From JAGNLA01 sp964639885 (GTDB lineage: Bacteria; Caldisericota; Caldisericia; JAAYUI01): a stretch of 64,000 nt of DNA. Both the position numbers and the translations under genes were made by a program. The DNA is taken from positions 1 through 64,000 of the forward strand of contig CAZXEH010000001.1 in the NCBI GenBank assembly GCA_964639885.1, written 5' to 3'. This document shows, piece by piece, positions 27,346 to 36,629 of the stretch; positions within the stretch are counted from its first letter, which is position 1; every line of letters starts with the position of its first letter. The notes under the pieces were generated by a model, which made no database searches, was not told the origin of the DNA, and worked only from the letters and a program-made list of their open reading frames with translations.

Positions 27346-30300
27346 GTCACCTTGCCTGAGTTGTCGGCGCCCAGAAGCTCATCCATTGTCGTTTTTAGAG
27401 CAGACAGGTGAGATTTGGCTTTTTTGGCCAGCATCTGCACCTCGGAGGGATCGCCCGGATTCTTGTCTATTGTACTCAATGTTTCAAAAAGTTCTTTAAA
27501 CGGCGTGTCAATTTCCATCTTCAGCTGGGTCACCAGCTGTTTCCGCTGTTTTACAGTCTCTCTCAGGTGTTTGTTCTCGTCTTCAAGTACCGATTTTCTT
27601 GTAAACTCCTGATAAAGCCTGGCTGAGTTGACTGCAAAGGCGGCATGTGAGCAAAGAGCCTCGAAGAATTCAGCGTTTTTCTTTGAGAAGTAAAATGTCG
27701 GAACCTGTGAATCAACATAGATGAGACCCAAAATGTTTTCGCCTATCTTCATGGGCCCGCACATGATCGATCGAAGTGACAATCCGACAATCGAGTCTCT
27801 GGCCCTGAATTTGTCGTCAGAAGCCGTGTCGGTGATCGAGATGAGCTTTTTCTGTTCGAGCACAGAGTCGGTTACGGATTTGGAGAAGGCAAACTCCTCC
27901 TGCCTCATCGATTCCTTATTTCTGTTCCTGCCGGCAGCAAACGAGAGTTTTCCAGGTTCCTGGATCATCATTATGAATCCACGTTCGGCGCCGGTCACCT
28001 TGACGGCCATGTCAACAATCATTGGCAGAAGCTCCGAAATGTCGCTGATTTGACCTAAAGCTTTGCTGATCTCAAGGAGCATGCGGAGGTTTCTGTAGTC
28101 TTCCCCGTATTTTCCTATCTCCTTGTCGATCTCAAGCTCGGAAGTTCTGATGCGCTTGAGTTCCCGCTGGGCATTTTCCTCTTCAAAGAAAAGCCTGGCT
28201 TCGGCAAGTTTTGAGAGCGCCCTGAAGTATTCTCCCTGTTTGACGAACAGGTCGGCAAGCTCTATTTTGAGGTTGTTTGCTTCACGCTTCAGACCTCGGT
28301 CTTCAAAGTACTGGAGGGTTTTGACGTAGCAGTCCTCAGCCTTGTCCCACTTCTCCTGATACATTGCAAGTGCGCCACCGAGTTTGCTTGCGATGGCTTT
28401 TTGCATGGCGTCGTCTGTTGAATCTGCCAGGTCAGTAAGGTGCTTTGAGTATTTTCTCGATTTCTCGATATCCTGTTTTGAAAGCCAGATTCTACCGAGG
28501 GCTTCAAAGGTCTTTGAAAGGTAATGATAGTCGTTCTGTTCTGAAAGAATTTTTTCGGCACGTTCCAGGCTGATGATCGCCTGGTCGATCTGGCCGTTGT
28601 CGAAGTAGTATTCGCCGATGTAAGCCAGTGATCTTCCGATTGTTACGTTGTCGCCTGACTCTTCGGCGATTCGCCTGGCTTTTTCAATGTGATGCTGAGC
28701 TTCCTTTGGCTGCCCCTTGGAATCGATTGTTGAACCAAGCTCAAACAGCGCTTTGGCAAGGTTCCTCTTTGAACCCAGTTTTGCCTCGTCCTTGACCCAT
28801 TCATGTATGTTTGTGAGTGCAGAGCTCATGTCCGGTAATGTCTTGAAATACTGGCTTGCGATCTGGTGGAATTCCGCCCTGACGTCCAGACTGAAACATC
28901 CCTGGATGAGACCGGTTGAACGTCTGATCAGTCTTCCGGCCTTCTCGTTGTCGCCTTTCATCAGGGAGAGCTTGATCTGCCAGAGCTCGCACTTTGCCTG
29001 GAGATCGTGGAGCTTTGCCGATTTGGTGATGACGCTCGCTGCAACAACCGTTTTTTCCGCCTCTTCAAAATCAGCCATTGCCATTTTCAAACGGCTCAAA
29101 GCTAGAAGGGAAACGGTTTTTATGTAAGAATCAGCACTCGAGGCATAGCGATTTGCAAGATTTTGTGCAGACATGGGGTCGCTGTCAAGCAAGTGGCTCA
29201 GATAACAGTCAATGAAATGACGCTTGAGCCAGAGGTCTGAAATCTGCTCCGAGACAGGTTCTGCCTCGTAAAAGAACAGGGCTGTTTTTGGAAGTCGGGC
29301 CTTATACGAAGCAATTGTTTTGAGCGCAAGGGTATCCGGGTTTGAGGTGTGAATTCTGGAGAGTAGGTCAACGGTCTCGGCAAACTCGTTCATTCCGTAA
29401 AGGCAAAGCCCCATTTTCACCTGGCAGTCGGCCTGGAATTCCTTTTCATCCTCAGGAATCATGAGGATCAGTTTGTTCAGATAGAATCTGGCTTCAGGGT
29501 AACTCAGCTGTCTTGCGCAGTGTGTGTAGGCTTCAAGCGATGTTTTGAAAGCAATGACTGCATCATTTCCCTTGAGTGCCAACTGACTGAGGGTCTCGCT
29601 CCATTCAGGCAGCATGACCTTGTTGGCCGAAGCAGTCTTGAGACAGTGCCCGAAAAGCTCTTTTCTAATCGATATTGGCGTTGAATTGAGGGCAAATTCC
29701 ATGTAGTCGTCAGATTCGATGTCGAAGAAGGATCGGCCTGACTCCCTGCAGGTCTGGAGCACACCGTTTGCCACGAGGTTGAACAGGGCGTTTGCCAGAT
29801 ACTCGGGTTTTGTGAAGCTGGGCAGTCCGCTTGTTGCGTTTTTCAGTTCCAGGGCTGTTGCCCTGCCTCCGAGAACTGCCAGGATTCTTACCAGCGTGAG
29901 TTCGGAATCGTCCAGGTGTTCGAGGAGTTTTCCGACAAAGATGCTGGATTCGGCAAATTTCCTGAGCTCCTGAAATTTCTTGTCAGAGAAGGTGAGATGA
30001 CCCGTTGTTTGTGTGAGCGCGCCGGTAACGACACACAGTCTGACAAGCTCATTGATTTTCTGTATGTTTCCGCCCGTGCTTTCGAAGAAGGCCTGGATTG
30101 TGGTTTCCGGAAGGTCAGGGGCATCGAGCATCGTTCGGATGTATTGAGCTGATGAGTGGAAGTCGAGCGAGTTGATCTGGATTCGGGTCACCTCGTCCGA
30201 GCCTGTGATTTGGTCAAAGTAGAACTGCTGATCTCCCCTCACCCTTGAAAGGTTGTAGGTACACACGAGCATGATTTTGAGTTGTGAGATTGATGGAAGG

Positions 30301-31559
30301 ATGTGGGTGATCAGCTTCAGGAGCGATTCTGACGCCTGGTGAATGTCTTCAATGACAAGGCAGATTGGCTTGATGCGGCTTATTTCTGAAAGGAAAGAGA
30401 GGTATCCTTCAAAAAGTGTGGTCTGGTCAGGGAAAATGTCTTCGACATCGAGACCGGTTTTACCCTCCATCTGGTCGAGAACATAGCGATAATTGTTGAT
30501 TACTGCAAGATTGGCTTCCTTGACGGTTCTGGTTATCTCCTGATTGAATCTGATGATCGGTTCGAGTGGATTGAATCGTGAAATGCAGCTAACGACCGAC
30601 ATTTGGTGGCCATCAGTCGGATTTTTCTGCGCCAGCTCGCGAACAAGGTGGCTCTTTCCGTTTCCATCATCGCCTTCGATGAGGATGACTTTTCCTGACT
30701 GGAACGATTCTTCAAGCAGATCTTCAAGTAATGAGCGCTTCTCTGCAGCCTTCCTGCTGTCGATTCTCTTGTGGAGCCTCGAAAGATAAAGTTCTCCGGC
30801 TGGTTTTGACTGAAGATCGGGCAGGGATTGGATAAGCTGCTGGAAGCTGGTTATCGGTTCCTCGTGACCCATGCCGAAAAGCCTGAGGATAATGCTTTGC
30901 AGTTTTTCTGGCAAGGCCGGTTTTAGGTCTTTTTGATCTGGAAGCCCTTCCTCGCAGTCAACACCGAAACAGCTGCAGATGAGTCTTCCTAGCATGACAA
31001 GATCGTTGTTTTTGTTGGTGTTTTCTTGATCCGATTCGTCTGTGTCGGCCAGAGTCAGTCCATAACCTGTTATCTTTACCTGATACGGGAACTCGAAAAG
31101 CCTTGCCGTCCACCACAAACCGGCTTCCTTTGGATTCTGCCTGATCAGCTTGACGCTGTCGGATCTGAGGTTTCCGTGAGCAAGACCGTGCCTGTGGAGA
31201 TAGTCCAATCCATCGGCAATCTGGAAGAGAACATAGATCACTGCCTGGATATCCATCTGTTTCAGAAGATTGTGGATGGATTCGCAGTCGTAGAACGGTC
31301 GTGTGTACCAAAGTTTGGAATTTTCAGTAATTCCAACGTCAAGAACTGGAGCCAGGTTAGGATGGTTCAGCCTTTTCAGGGACATCAGCTGGAGGTGGTT
31401 GAAAGCCATGTCTTCAGCGTCAAAATCCCATTTGAGTATCTTGAGCACAACATCCCTGGATTGCTGGTCTTTAGCCTTGTAAGTCAGTCCGGAATGCCCG
31501 ATGCCCAGAATATCTGATATTTCCAGTCCGCCAATGCGCAGTTCGCCGGTGTCAGTCAT
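27342..31559 (-). CDS. pseudokinase-ATPase-TPR-GAF multidomain signalling protein
   Basis: 1405 aa from ATG 31559, which has GAGG upstream; an in-frame ATG at 31682 would run through the promoter region. The N-terminal kinase fold (about 5-255) keeps the P-loop (GIGHSGLTYKAKD) and VVLKILK Lys. The HRD motif reads HGN (LAHGNLRSDSV) and DFG reads GYG (KITGYGLTL), so both catalytic acids are missing. A STAND/AAA-type ATPase follows, with Walker A IEGDDGNGKSHLVREL and Walker B CLVIEDIHQASE. A long TPR-like helical region comes next (about 650-1120), then a GAF domain (about 1155-1310; GAERGFIMMIQEPGKLSF) and a C-terminal coiled coil. Layout recalls PknK-like and AAA/GAF sensor kinases, but no histidine kinase, cyclase or DNA-binding output is present. 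It may act as a scaffold for the active kinase encoded next. Confidence 0.82.
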   Translation of the reverse strand: MTDTGELRIGGLEISDILGIGHSGLTYKAKDQQSRDVVLKILKWDFDAEDMAFNHLQLMSLKRLNHPNLAPVLDVGITENSKLWYTRPFYDCESIHNLLKQMDIQAVIYVLFQIADGLDYLHRHGLAHGNLRSDSVKLIRQNPKEAGLWWTARLFEFPYQVKITGYGLTLADTDESDQENTNKNNDLVMLGRLICSCFGVDCEEGLPDQKDLKPALPEKLQSIILRLFGMGHEEPITSFQQLIQSLPDLQSKPAGELYLSRLHKRIDSRKAAEKRSLLEDLLEESFQSGKVILIEGDDGNGKSHLVRELAQKNPTDGHQMSVVSCISRFNPLEPIIRFNQEITRTVKEANLAVINNYRYVLDQMEGKTGLDVEDIFPDQTTLFEGYLSFLSEISRIKPICLVIEDIHQASESLLKLITHILPSISQLKIMLVCTYNLSRVRGDQQFYFDQITGSDEVTRIQINSLDFHSSAQYIRTMLDAPDLPETTIQAFFESTGGNIQKINELVRLCVVTGALTQTTGHLTFSDKKFQELRKFAESSIFVGKLLEHLDDSELTLVRILAVLGGRATALELKNATSGLPSFTKPEYLANALFNLVANGVLQTCRESGRSFFDIESDDYMEFALNSTPISIRKELFGHCLKTASANKVMLPEWSETLSQLALKGNDAVIAFKTSLEAYTHCARQLSYPEARFYLNKLILMIPEDEKEFQADCQVKMGLCLYGMNEFAETVDLLSRIHTSNPDTLALKTIASYKARLPKTALFFYEAEPVSEQISDLWLKRHFIDCYLSHLLDSDPMSAQNLANRYASSADSYIKTVSLLALSRLKMAMADFEEAEKTVVAASVITKSAKLHDLQAKCELWQIKLSLMKGDNEKAGRLIRRSTGLIQGCFSLDVRAEFHQIASQYFKTLPDMSSALTNIHEWVKDEAKLGSKRNLAKALFELGSTIDSKGQPKEAQHHIEKARRIAEESGDNVTIGRSLAYIGEYYFDNGQIDQAIISLERAEKILSEQNDYHYLSKTFEALGRIWLSKQDIEKSRKYSKHLTDLADSTDDAMQKAIASKLGGALAMYQEKWDKAEDCYVKTLQYFEDRGLKREANNLKIELADLFVKQGEYFRALSKLAEARLFFEEENAQRELKRIRTSELEIDKEIGKYGEDYRNLRMLLEISKALGQISDISELLPMIVDMAVKVTGAERGFIMMIQEPGKLSFAAGRNRNKESMRQEEFAFSKSVTDSVLEQKKLISITDTASDDKFRARDSIVGLSLRSIMCGPMKIGENILGLIYVDSQVPTFYFSKKNAEFFEALCSHAAFAVNSARLYQEFTRKSVLEDENKHLRETVKQRKQLVTQLKMEIDTPFKELFETLSTIDKNPGDPSEVQMLAKKAKSHLSALKTTMDELLGADNSGKVT

Positions 31560-31660
31560 TTTGTCCTCAATGGCATTTCTAAAAATATTATAAAACATTG
31601 AACAATTGCATGCAAGTTTGTTAATCTCATTTTTAAAAACAGCAAGATTGCGCAATCGTC

Positions 31661-31689
31661 TTGATATTGACGACATTATCAAGTATATT
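31661..31689 (+). promoter_or_regulatory. promoter of the rimP-nusA-infB operon
   Basis: TTGATA (31661-31666), 17-nt spacer, TATATT (31684-31689) in the divergent region between the minus signalling operon and rimP. Expected transcript start is near 31696. Confidence 0.6.
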
Positions 31690-31691
31690 AA

Positions 31692-32162
31692 TTGGAAGTC
31701 TTTTTGGAAGGAGTTGTCAAGATAGGCGCAACTTACCTGGACAGAGCTGAGCCTTTGGTTTTGTCTGCACTTGATGAACTCGGGTACTCTCTCGTTGAGA
31801 TGTCCGAGAAGTTTGCAAAGGGTGACTACCTTGTGTCAATAGTGGTTTGGAGACCCGAAGGAATCGGCATTTCCGACTGCGTGAGGATCACAAAGAAGCT
31901 GCACCCGATGCTCGAGGCTGATTCGGTCATTCCCGACTACGTCAGACTGGAAGTCTCGTCACCAGGCATCGACAGGAAGTTGAAAGACCTTCTTGAACTC
32001 AACATTTTCAAGGGGATTGAAGTCACCCTGAATCTTGATACGCACAAGCCGGTAACAGGCAAATCGATGGGGACAGACGGCGATTTTGCAGTGATAGATG
32101 TCGACGGACACGAGCTCAGGTATCCACTTGCCTCGATAACGAGCGCAAGGCTGGTCGGGTAG
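31692..32162 (+). CDS. rimP: ribosome maturation factor RimP
   Basis: About 156 aa. Needed for 30S subunit maturation. N-terminal domain with PLVLSALDELGYSLVEM; the family signature is LHPMLEADSVIPDYVRLEVSSPGIDRKL split over the domain junction; then a C-terminal SH3-like barrel (GKSMGTDGDFAVIDVDG). The start is uncertain. No in-frame ATG exists; TTG 31692 or TTG 31704 are the options, and both fall within a few bases of the predicted transcript start. The GGAAGGAG at 31705-31713 has no good in-frame start after it. First gene of the nusA operon, as in most bacteria. Confidence 0.85.
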   Translation: MEVFLEGVVKIGATYLDRAEPLVLSALDELGYSLVEMSEKFAKGDYLVSIVVWRPEGIGISDCVRITKKLHPMLEADSVIPDYVRLEVSSPGIDRKLKDLLELNIFKGIEVTLNLDTHKPVTGKSMGTDGDFAVIDVDGHELRYPLASITSARLVG

Positions 32163-32170
32163 GAGGCACC

Positions 32171-33199
32171 ATGAAAGCTGCTGATTTCTTCATCGCGTTG
32201 GCCGATATCGCCCGTGAAAAGGGCGTTGAATATGATGTTTTGCTTGAAGCCATCAGACAAGGTCTTCTTGCTGCCTACAAAAAAGTCTACAAAACCTCCA
32301 GCAACGTAGAGGTAATCCTTGATGACAAGGAGAAGAGGATCGACATCCTTGCGGTGAAAACCGTCGTTGATGTGGTTGAAGACCCACAGGCCGAGATCTC
32401 AGTTGCTGAAGCAAAACGCTACAAAAAAGAAGCCTCAGAGGGCGACCTTCTCAAGTTCGAGGTTACTCCGTCAGACTTCGGCAGATTTGCCGCCATTACC
32501 TGCAAGCAGATTGTAACCCAGAGGCTTAAGGAAGCTGAAAAGGAAAAGGTTCTCAGGGAGTTTACCGCCAGAGAGCATGATATGGTTTTTGGCGAAGTCA
32601 GCAGAACTGCCGGGGAAAACATCTATTTCAACCTAGGCAAGGCTGAAGGTGTTTTGCCAAAAGCAGAGCAGATACCGGGCGAAGTTTACAGCCCCGGAAG
32701 AAAGTTCCACTGCTACATCCTCAAGGTTGACAAAGCCTCGAAGGAGCCGATGGTTGTACTCTCAAGAACCCATCCGCAGCTTCTGGTCAAGCTCATGGAG
32801 CTGGAAATTCCGGAAATTGCCCAGGGTGTTATTGAGATCAGGGGTGTTGTAAGAGACCCGGGAACAAGGGCAAAGGTTGCCGTTGTCAGCAATCAGCAGA
32901 AAGTTGACCCGGTCGGCTCCTGCATTGGAACTAAAGGTGTAAGGATAAACGTAATCTCTGACGAACTCAGGGGCGAACGCATCGATGTCCTCAAATGGTA
33001 TGAGGATCCAAGACAGTTCGTCGCATCAGCCCTCTCTCCTGCAAAAGTTTACTCTGTCCAGATCATCGAGGACGAAAACAGGGCTATCGTTAAGGTTGAG
33101 CAGGATCAGTTCAGCCTGGCAATCGGTAAAAAGGGATCAAACGTCCGCCTGGCATCAAGGCTCGTCGGCTTCAAAATAGACATGAAGGTGTTTGAGTAG
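32171..33199 (+). CDS. nusA: transcription termination/antitermination factor NusA
   Basis: 342 aa, the short form without C-terminal acidic repeats. The N-terminal RNA-polymerase-binding domain (1 to about 125) is followed by an S1 domain (about 130-200; FGEVSRTAGENIYFNLGKAEG). Two KH domains follow (GSCIGTKGVRINVISDELRGE and SLAIGKKGSNVRLASRLVG). It binds RNA polymerase and nascent RNA to modulate pausing and termination. AGGAGG lies 4 nt before ATG 32171. Standard position between rimP and rnpM. Confidence 0.96.
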   Translation: MKAADFFIALADIAREKGVEYDVLLEAIRQGLLAAYKKVYKTSSNVEVILDDKEKRIDILAVKTVVDVVEDPQAEISVAEAKRYKKEASEGDLLKFEVTPSDFGRFAAITCKQIVTQRLKEAEKEKVLREFTAREHDMVFGEVSRTAGENIYFNLGKAEGVLPKAEQIPGEVYSPGRKFHCYILKVDKASKEPMVVLSRTHPQLLVKLMELEIPEIAQGVIEIRGVVRDPGTRAKVAVVSNQQKVDPVGSCIGTKGVRINVISDELRGERIDVLKWYEDPRQFVASALSPAKVYSVQIIEDENRAIVKVEQDQFSLAIGKKGSNVRLASRLVGFKIDMKVFE

Positions 33200-33201
33200 A
33201 G

Positions 33202-33459
33202 ATGCCTGTCAGGACGTGTGTCATCTGCGGCGTTAAAGCAGAGAAATCAGCCATGCACAGGATCGCATCCGATTTTTCAATCGATGAAGCCAAGAAAACG
33301 CCTGGCCGTGGCGCTTACATCTGCAAACATAATTTATGTGTTGAAAACATTTCAAAGAGGAATACCATTACCAGGTCTCTTCGAAGGACTCCGTCAAAGG
33401 AGCAGCTTGAAGAGATCAGGCAACGGTTAAAGGTGATTGATGAGCGAGAAGACAGTTGA
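33202..33459 (+). CDS. rnpM: YlxR-family RNA-binding protein (RNase P modulator RnpM)
   Basis: 85 aa, DUF448/YlxR family. Signature RTCVICG near the N-terminus and PGRGAYIC, with basic helix KRNTITRSLRR. In Bacillus the family member binds RNase P RNA and modulates its activity. It starts 2 nt after the nusA stop and overlaps infB, the canonical order nusA-ylxR-infB; a ribosomal L7Ae-like ylxQ gene, often found between them, is missing. Confidence 0.9.
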   Translation: MPVRTCVICGVKAEKSAMHRIASDFSIDEAKKTPGRGAYICKHNLCVENISKRNTITRSLRRTPSKEQLEEIRQRLKVIDEREDS

Positions 33460-36400
33460 TGAAATCGCGTTTCAGACAGGAGTTTCCCCTGCTGACGTGA
33501 TCGATATGGCAAAGAAGCTTGGCGTGGCAGTCAAGAGCGGTTCAGATGCACTTGACGATGCTGTCATTGTCAGGATTCGTGCCATGGTTTCCCTGAAGAT
33601 GCACAAACCGGTGACAGACGATCAGGTCAAGATGTCACCGACGCAGAAGCCAAAGACAAGCCTTTTTGATGAAGTTGTCAAAAAGAAGACCCCGTCTTTG
33701 AAGGCTGCAACTGCAGACGCTGTAGAGCTGGCAAAGGCTGCTGAAGCCGCCATGCTTGCAGGCGAATCTGTCACCACTCCGAAAGCCCCGAAGGCTCCGG
33801 AGCCGGAAACCGTCATTGTCAAAAAGACGCTCAAACCGGTGCTTCCACCCAAAAAGAAAGACTTGATCAAAGACATCCCGCTCAAATCGGAAGTGGTCAA
33901 GGAAAAACCGATCAAGGAAAAAGCTGTCGAGAAACCGGCAGAAGAAAAACCTGTTGAGGAAAAACCAGCAAAGAAGCCAGCCGAGTCAGAGGAAAAGATT
34001 GAAAAAACCGAACCTATGACCAAGGCTGCAACACCTCAGGAGCCGCCGGTTGAAACTGTAACCGAAGCGCCAAAAGATCACGCCCACAAACCAAAGGCAA
34101 AGGTTGAGCCGAAGCATGAGGAACCACAGGCAACTGAAGCTGTTGTCGAGGAACCTGCAAAAGAAGCTCAGCCAGCACATAAACCAGCAAAACAACATAA
34201 ACCAGAGCACAAGGAAGAGGCTGCAACAACTGCTCCTGTTACCGAGGAAAAGACTGAAAAACAGCATCATCCACCAGCAGAGCATAAAGAAGAACCAAAG
34301 GTTGAAGCAAAGCCGGAAGTCAAACACGAAAGAAAACCGGAAATCAAACCAGAGCACAAACCGGATTCGAGACCAGAGCAGAAAGACAAGAAGCCGGAAC
34401 AGAAAAAAGAAGAAAAATACTCACACTTTGATAGACCTGTCCAGGCTCCGAAACTCGTCAAGCCGATCGATCCAAGGGAACTCTTCCTCGGCCAGAAACC
34501 AAGAACCGACCCGAACATGCCGCCAAGGACTGAGGAAAACAGGTATAACAACAACAGGCCGGACTACAGAAGGCCGGATCAGGGTTCTGGAACCGGAAGG
34601 CCGCAGTATGGCAACAAACCTGCCTTTGGGAATAAACCGGCTTTCGGCAACAAGCCAGCGTTTGGAAATAAACCTGCATTTGGTGCAAAACCGGCGTTCG
34701 GCAGCAAGCCCGCATTCGGCAGCAAGCCAGGTGGATTTGGCAAAAACACTCCAACCGTTCCGACAGAACCGGCAAAACAGGATCACAGGGATTTCAGGAA
34801 AGACAAAGACCCCAAAACTGCTGCCGAGTACATAGTCGATAAAGAACAATACAAATTCAAACAGAAACACAAACCGAAACATCAGGGTGCACAAAAGCAG
34901 GCAATGGCTAAGCCGGAGCCAGCTCCAGAAGTCAAACAGAAACTCACAATCGATGTGTTTGCAAAAACAGCCGGTGTTCCTGAGCAACGCATAATGAGCT
35001 ACATGCTCAAGCAAGGCTATGTTCCAAACCCTGAAGAAGAGCTTTCAGGCCCGATTCTTGCAATGCTTTCAACAGCATTTGGCCTCAAGACTGATGAAGA
35101 GGGCAAACTTGAGGATGAAAATCTCATCCCAAGAGCGCCAATTGTCACCGTCATGGGTCACGTTGACCACGGCAAAACCACACTTCTTGACTACATAAGA
35201 AAAACAAAAGTTGCAATGGGTGAAGCCGGTGGCATCACCCAGAGCATCGGTTCATACAAAGTCACGGTAAACGGCAGGGACATCTGCTTCATCGACACCC
35301 CAGGCCACGAAGCTTTCGCAGCCATGAGGCGTGAAGGTGCAAATGTCACCGACATTGTAATCCTCGTCGTTGCAGCAACCGAAGGCATAAAGGAACAGAC
35401 AGTCGAAGCCATCAAAATGGCGCAGGAAGCCAAGGTCAGCATCATTGTTGCTGCAAACAAAATGGATCTCCCTGGCGCAAACGTCGACAGACTTAAAACA
35501 CAGCTCACAGACATCGGTCTCACACCTGAAGACTGGGGTGGACAGACAATCGTCGCTCCAATCGTGGCAAGAACCGGTCAGGGAGTGAACGAGCTCCTTG
35601 AGATGATTCTCCTTACAGCTGACATCCTCGAACTGAAGATGAACAAAAACGGCAAACTCGCCGGAACCATCATCGAATCCAGAATGGACAAGTTTGTTGG
35701 CCCGCTTGCAACGGCCATTGTCCAGAGCGGAACCCTCAAGGTTGGAGATTACATTGAAGCTGGCGGATCGTGGGGCAGGGTCAAGGCTCTGTTTGATGAC
35801 CTTGAAAAGAGAACTGACAAAGCCAAAGCCGTCACTCCGGTGAAGATCATGGGTTTCGACTCGGTTCCAAAACCAGGTTCAATCCTGCTCTCATCTGACG
35901 TATCAAGGAAACGCAAGACAGAGGACAAGGGCGAGGCTCCAAAAGCCGATGCACCTAAACCAGAAATCGACCTTGCAACAGCCAATCTTGACGACCTGTT
36001 CAAGGTTTATGACCAGCAGGCTGCTTCAAAGCTCAATCTTGTTGTGAAAGCTGAATCGGAAGGTTCGCTTGATGCTGTGAAGTTCGCCATCTCAAAGATT
36101 AAAATCAAAGACATCTCCGCAAATATCGTCTTCTCAGGCATCGGCGTCGTCAACGACAATGACGTTCTTCTTGCTCAGGCTTCATCTGCCATGCTCGTTG
36201 GTTTCAACGTCCAGGTTGACCCGAACACAAAGAAGCTTGCAAAGCAAAACAGCGTTCCGGTCAACATCTACAACATCATCTTCGATCTCACCGACGCTGT
36301 GACGGAAGCCATCAAAATGCTGGTCAAACCTGAATATCGCGATGTTCTCATTGGCAAGGCTGAAGTCAGGAAAGTCTTCAGCATCTCGGACTTTGGAAAT

Positions 36401-36628
36401 ATTGCCGGTTGCTTTGTCACTGAAGGTGTTGCCAGAAATGATGCCAAGGTCAAGATTATCAGAAACCGTTATCCGGTTCACGAAACCAGGATCAAAACCC
36501 TCAAACGTTTCAAGGATGATGCAAAGGAAGTCAAGCAGGGATATGAATGCGGTGTCGGTCTTGTCGGTTATGACGACCTTCACGAGGAAGACATCCTTGA
36601 GTTCTACGAGACCAAAGAGGTGATCTGA
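33440..36628 (+). CDS. infB: translation initiation factor IF-2 with a long repetitive linker
   Basis: About 1062 aa from ATG 33440 (a TTG directly precedes it). An IF2_N-like motif lies at the start (VDEIAFQTGVSPADVIDMAK) and a second one at about 495-545 (DVFAKTAGVPEQRIMSYM). Between them is an approximately 450-residue Lys/Glu/Pro/Ala-rich, probably disordered linker with a PAFGNK-type hexapeptide run. The GTPase domain starts near 565: GHVDHGKTTLLDY (G1), DTPGHEAF (G3), NKMD (G4), then domains II-IV. It delivers initiator tRNA to the 30S subunit. Overlaps rnpM by 20 nt. Confidence 0.97.
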   Translation: MSEKTVDEIAFQTGVSPADVIDMAKKLGVAVKSGSDALDDAVIVRIRAMVSLKMHKPVTDDQVKMSPTQKPKTSLFDEVVKKKTPSLKAATADAVELAKAAEAAMLAGESVTTPKAPKAPEPETVIVKKTLKPVLPPKKKDLIKDIPLKSEVVKEKPIKEKAVEKPAEEKPVEEKPAKKPAESEEKIEKTEPMTKAATPQEPPVETVTEAPKDHAHKPKAKVEPKHEEPQATEAVVEEPAKEAQPAHKPAKQHKPEHKEEAATTAPVTEEKTEKQHHPPAEHKEEPKVEAKPEVKHERKPEIKPEHKPDSRPEQKDKKPEQKKEEKYSHFDRPVQAPKLVKPIDPRELFLGQKPRTDPNMPPRTEENRYNNNRPDYRRPDQGSGTGRPQYGNKPAFGNKPAFGNKPAFGNKPAFGAKPAFGSKPAFGSKPGGFGKNTPTVPTEPAKQDHRDFRKDKDPKTAAEYIVDKEQYKFKQKHKPKHQGAQKQAMAKPEPAPEVKQKLTIDVFAKTAGVPEQRIMSYMLKQGYVPNPEEELSGPILAMLSTAFGLKTDEEGKLEDENLIPRAPIVTVMGHVDHGKTTLLDYIRKTKVAMGEAGGITQSIGSYKVTVNGRDICFIDTPGHEAFAAMRREGANVTDIVILVVAATEGIKEQTVEAIKMAQEAKVSIIVAANKMDLPGANVDRLKTQLTDIGLTPEDWGGQTIVAPIVARTGQGVNELLEMILLTADILELKMNKNGKLAGTIIESRMDKFVGPLATAIVQSGTLKVGDYIEAGGSWGRVKALFDDLEKRTDKAKAVTPVKIMGFDSVPKPGSILLSSDVSRKRKTEDKGEAPKADAPKPEIDLATANLDDLFKVYDQQAASKLNLVVKAESEGSLDAVKFAISKIKIKDISANIVFSGIGVVNDNDVLLAQASSAMLVGFNVQVDPNTKKLAKQNSVPVNIYNIIFDLTDAVTEAIKMLVKPEYRDVLIGKAEVRKVFSISDFGNIAGCFVTEGVARNDAKVKIIRNRYPVHETRIKTLKRFKDDAKEVKQGYECGVGLVGYDDLHEEDILEFYETKEVI
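34610..34741 (+). repeat. PAFGNK hexapeptide-coding tandem repeat inside infB
   Basis: About seven consecutive 18-nt units encode KPAFGN, KPAFGA or KPAFGS, with a degenerate last unit. Codon variation between units (aaa/aag, ttt/ttc, ggc/ggg/gga) suggests the peptide, not just the DNA, is maintained. Confidence 0.85.
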
Positions 36629-36629
36629 T

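Noticed and set aside
34610..34741. CRISPR-like array from the 18-nt periodicity
   Set aside because: In-frame coding repeat within infB without spacers.
34014..35014. Cys/Phe/Leu-rich minus-strand open frames opposite the IF-2 linker
   Set aside because: Result of reverse-reading Lys/Glu/Pro/Gly-rich codons; not genes.
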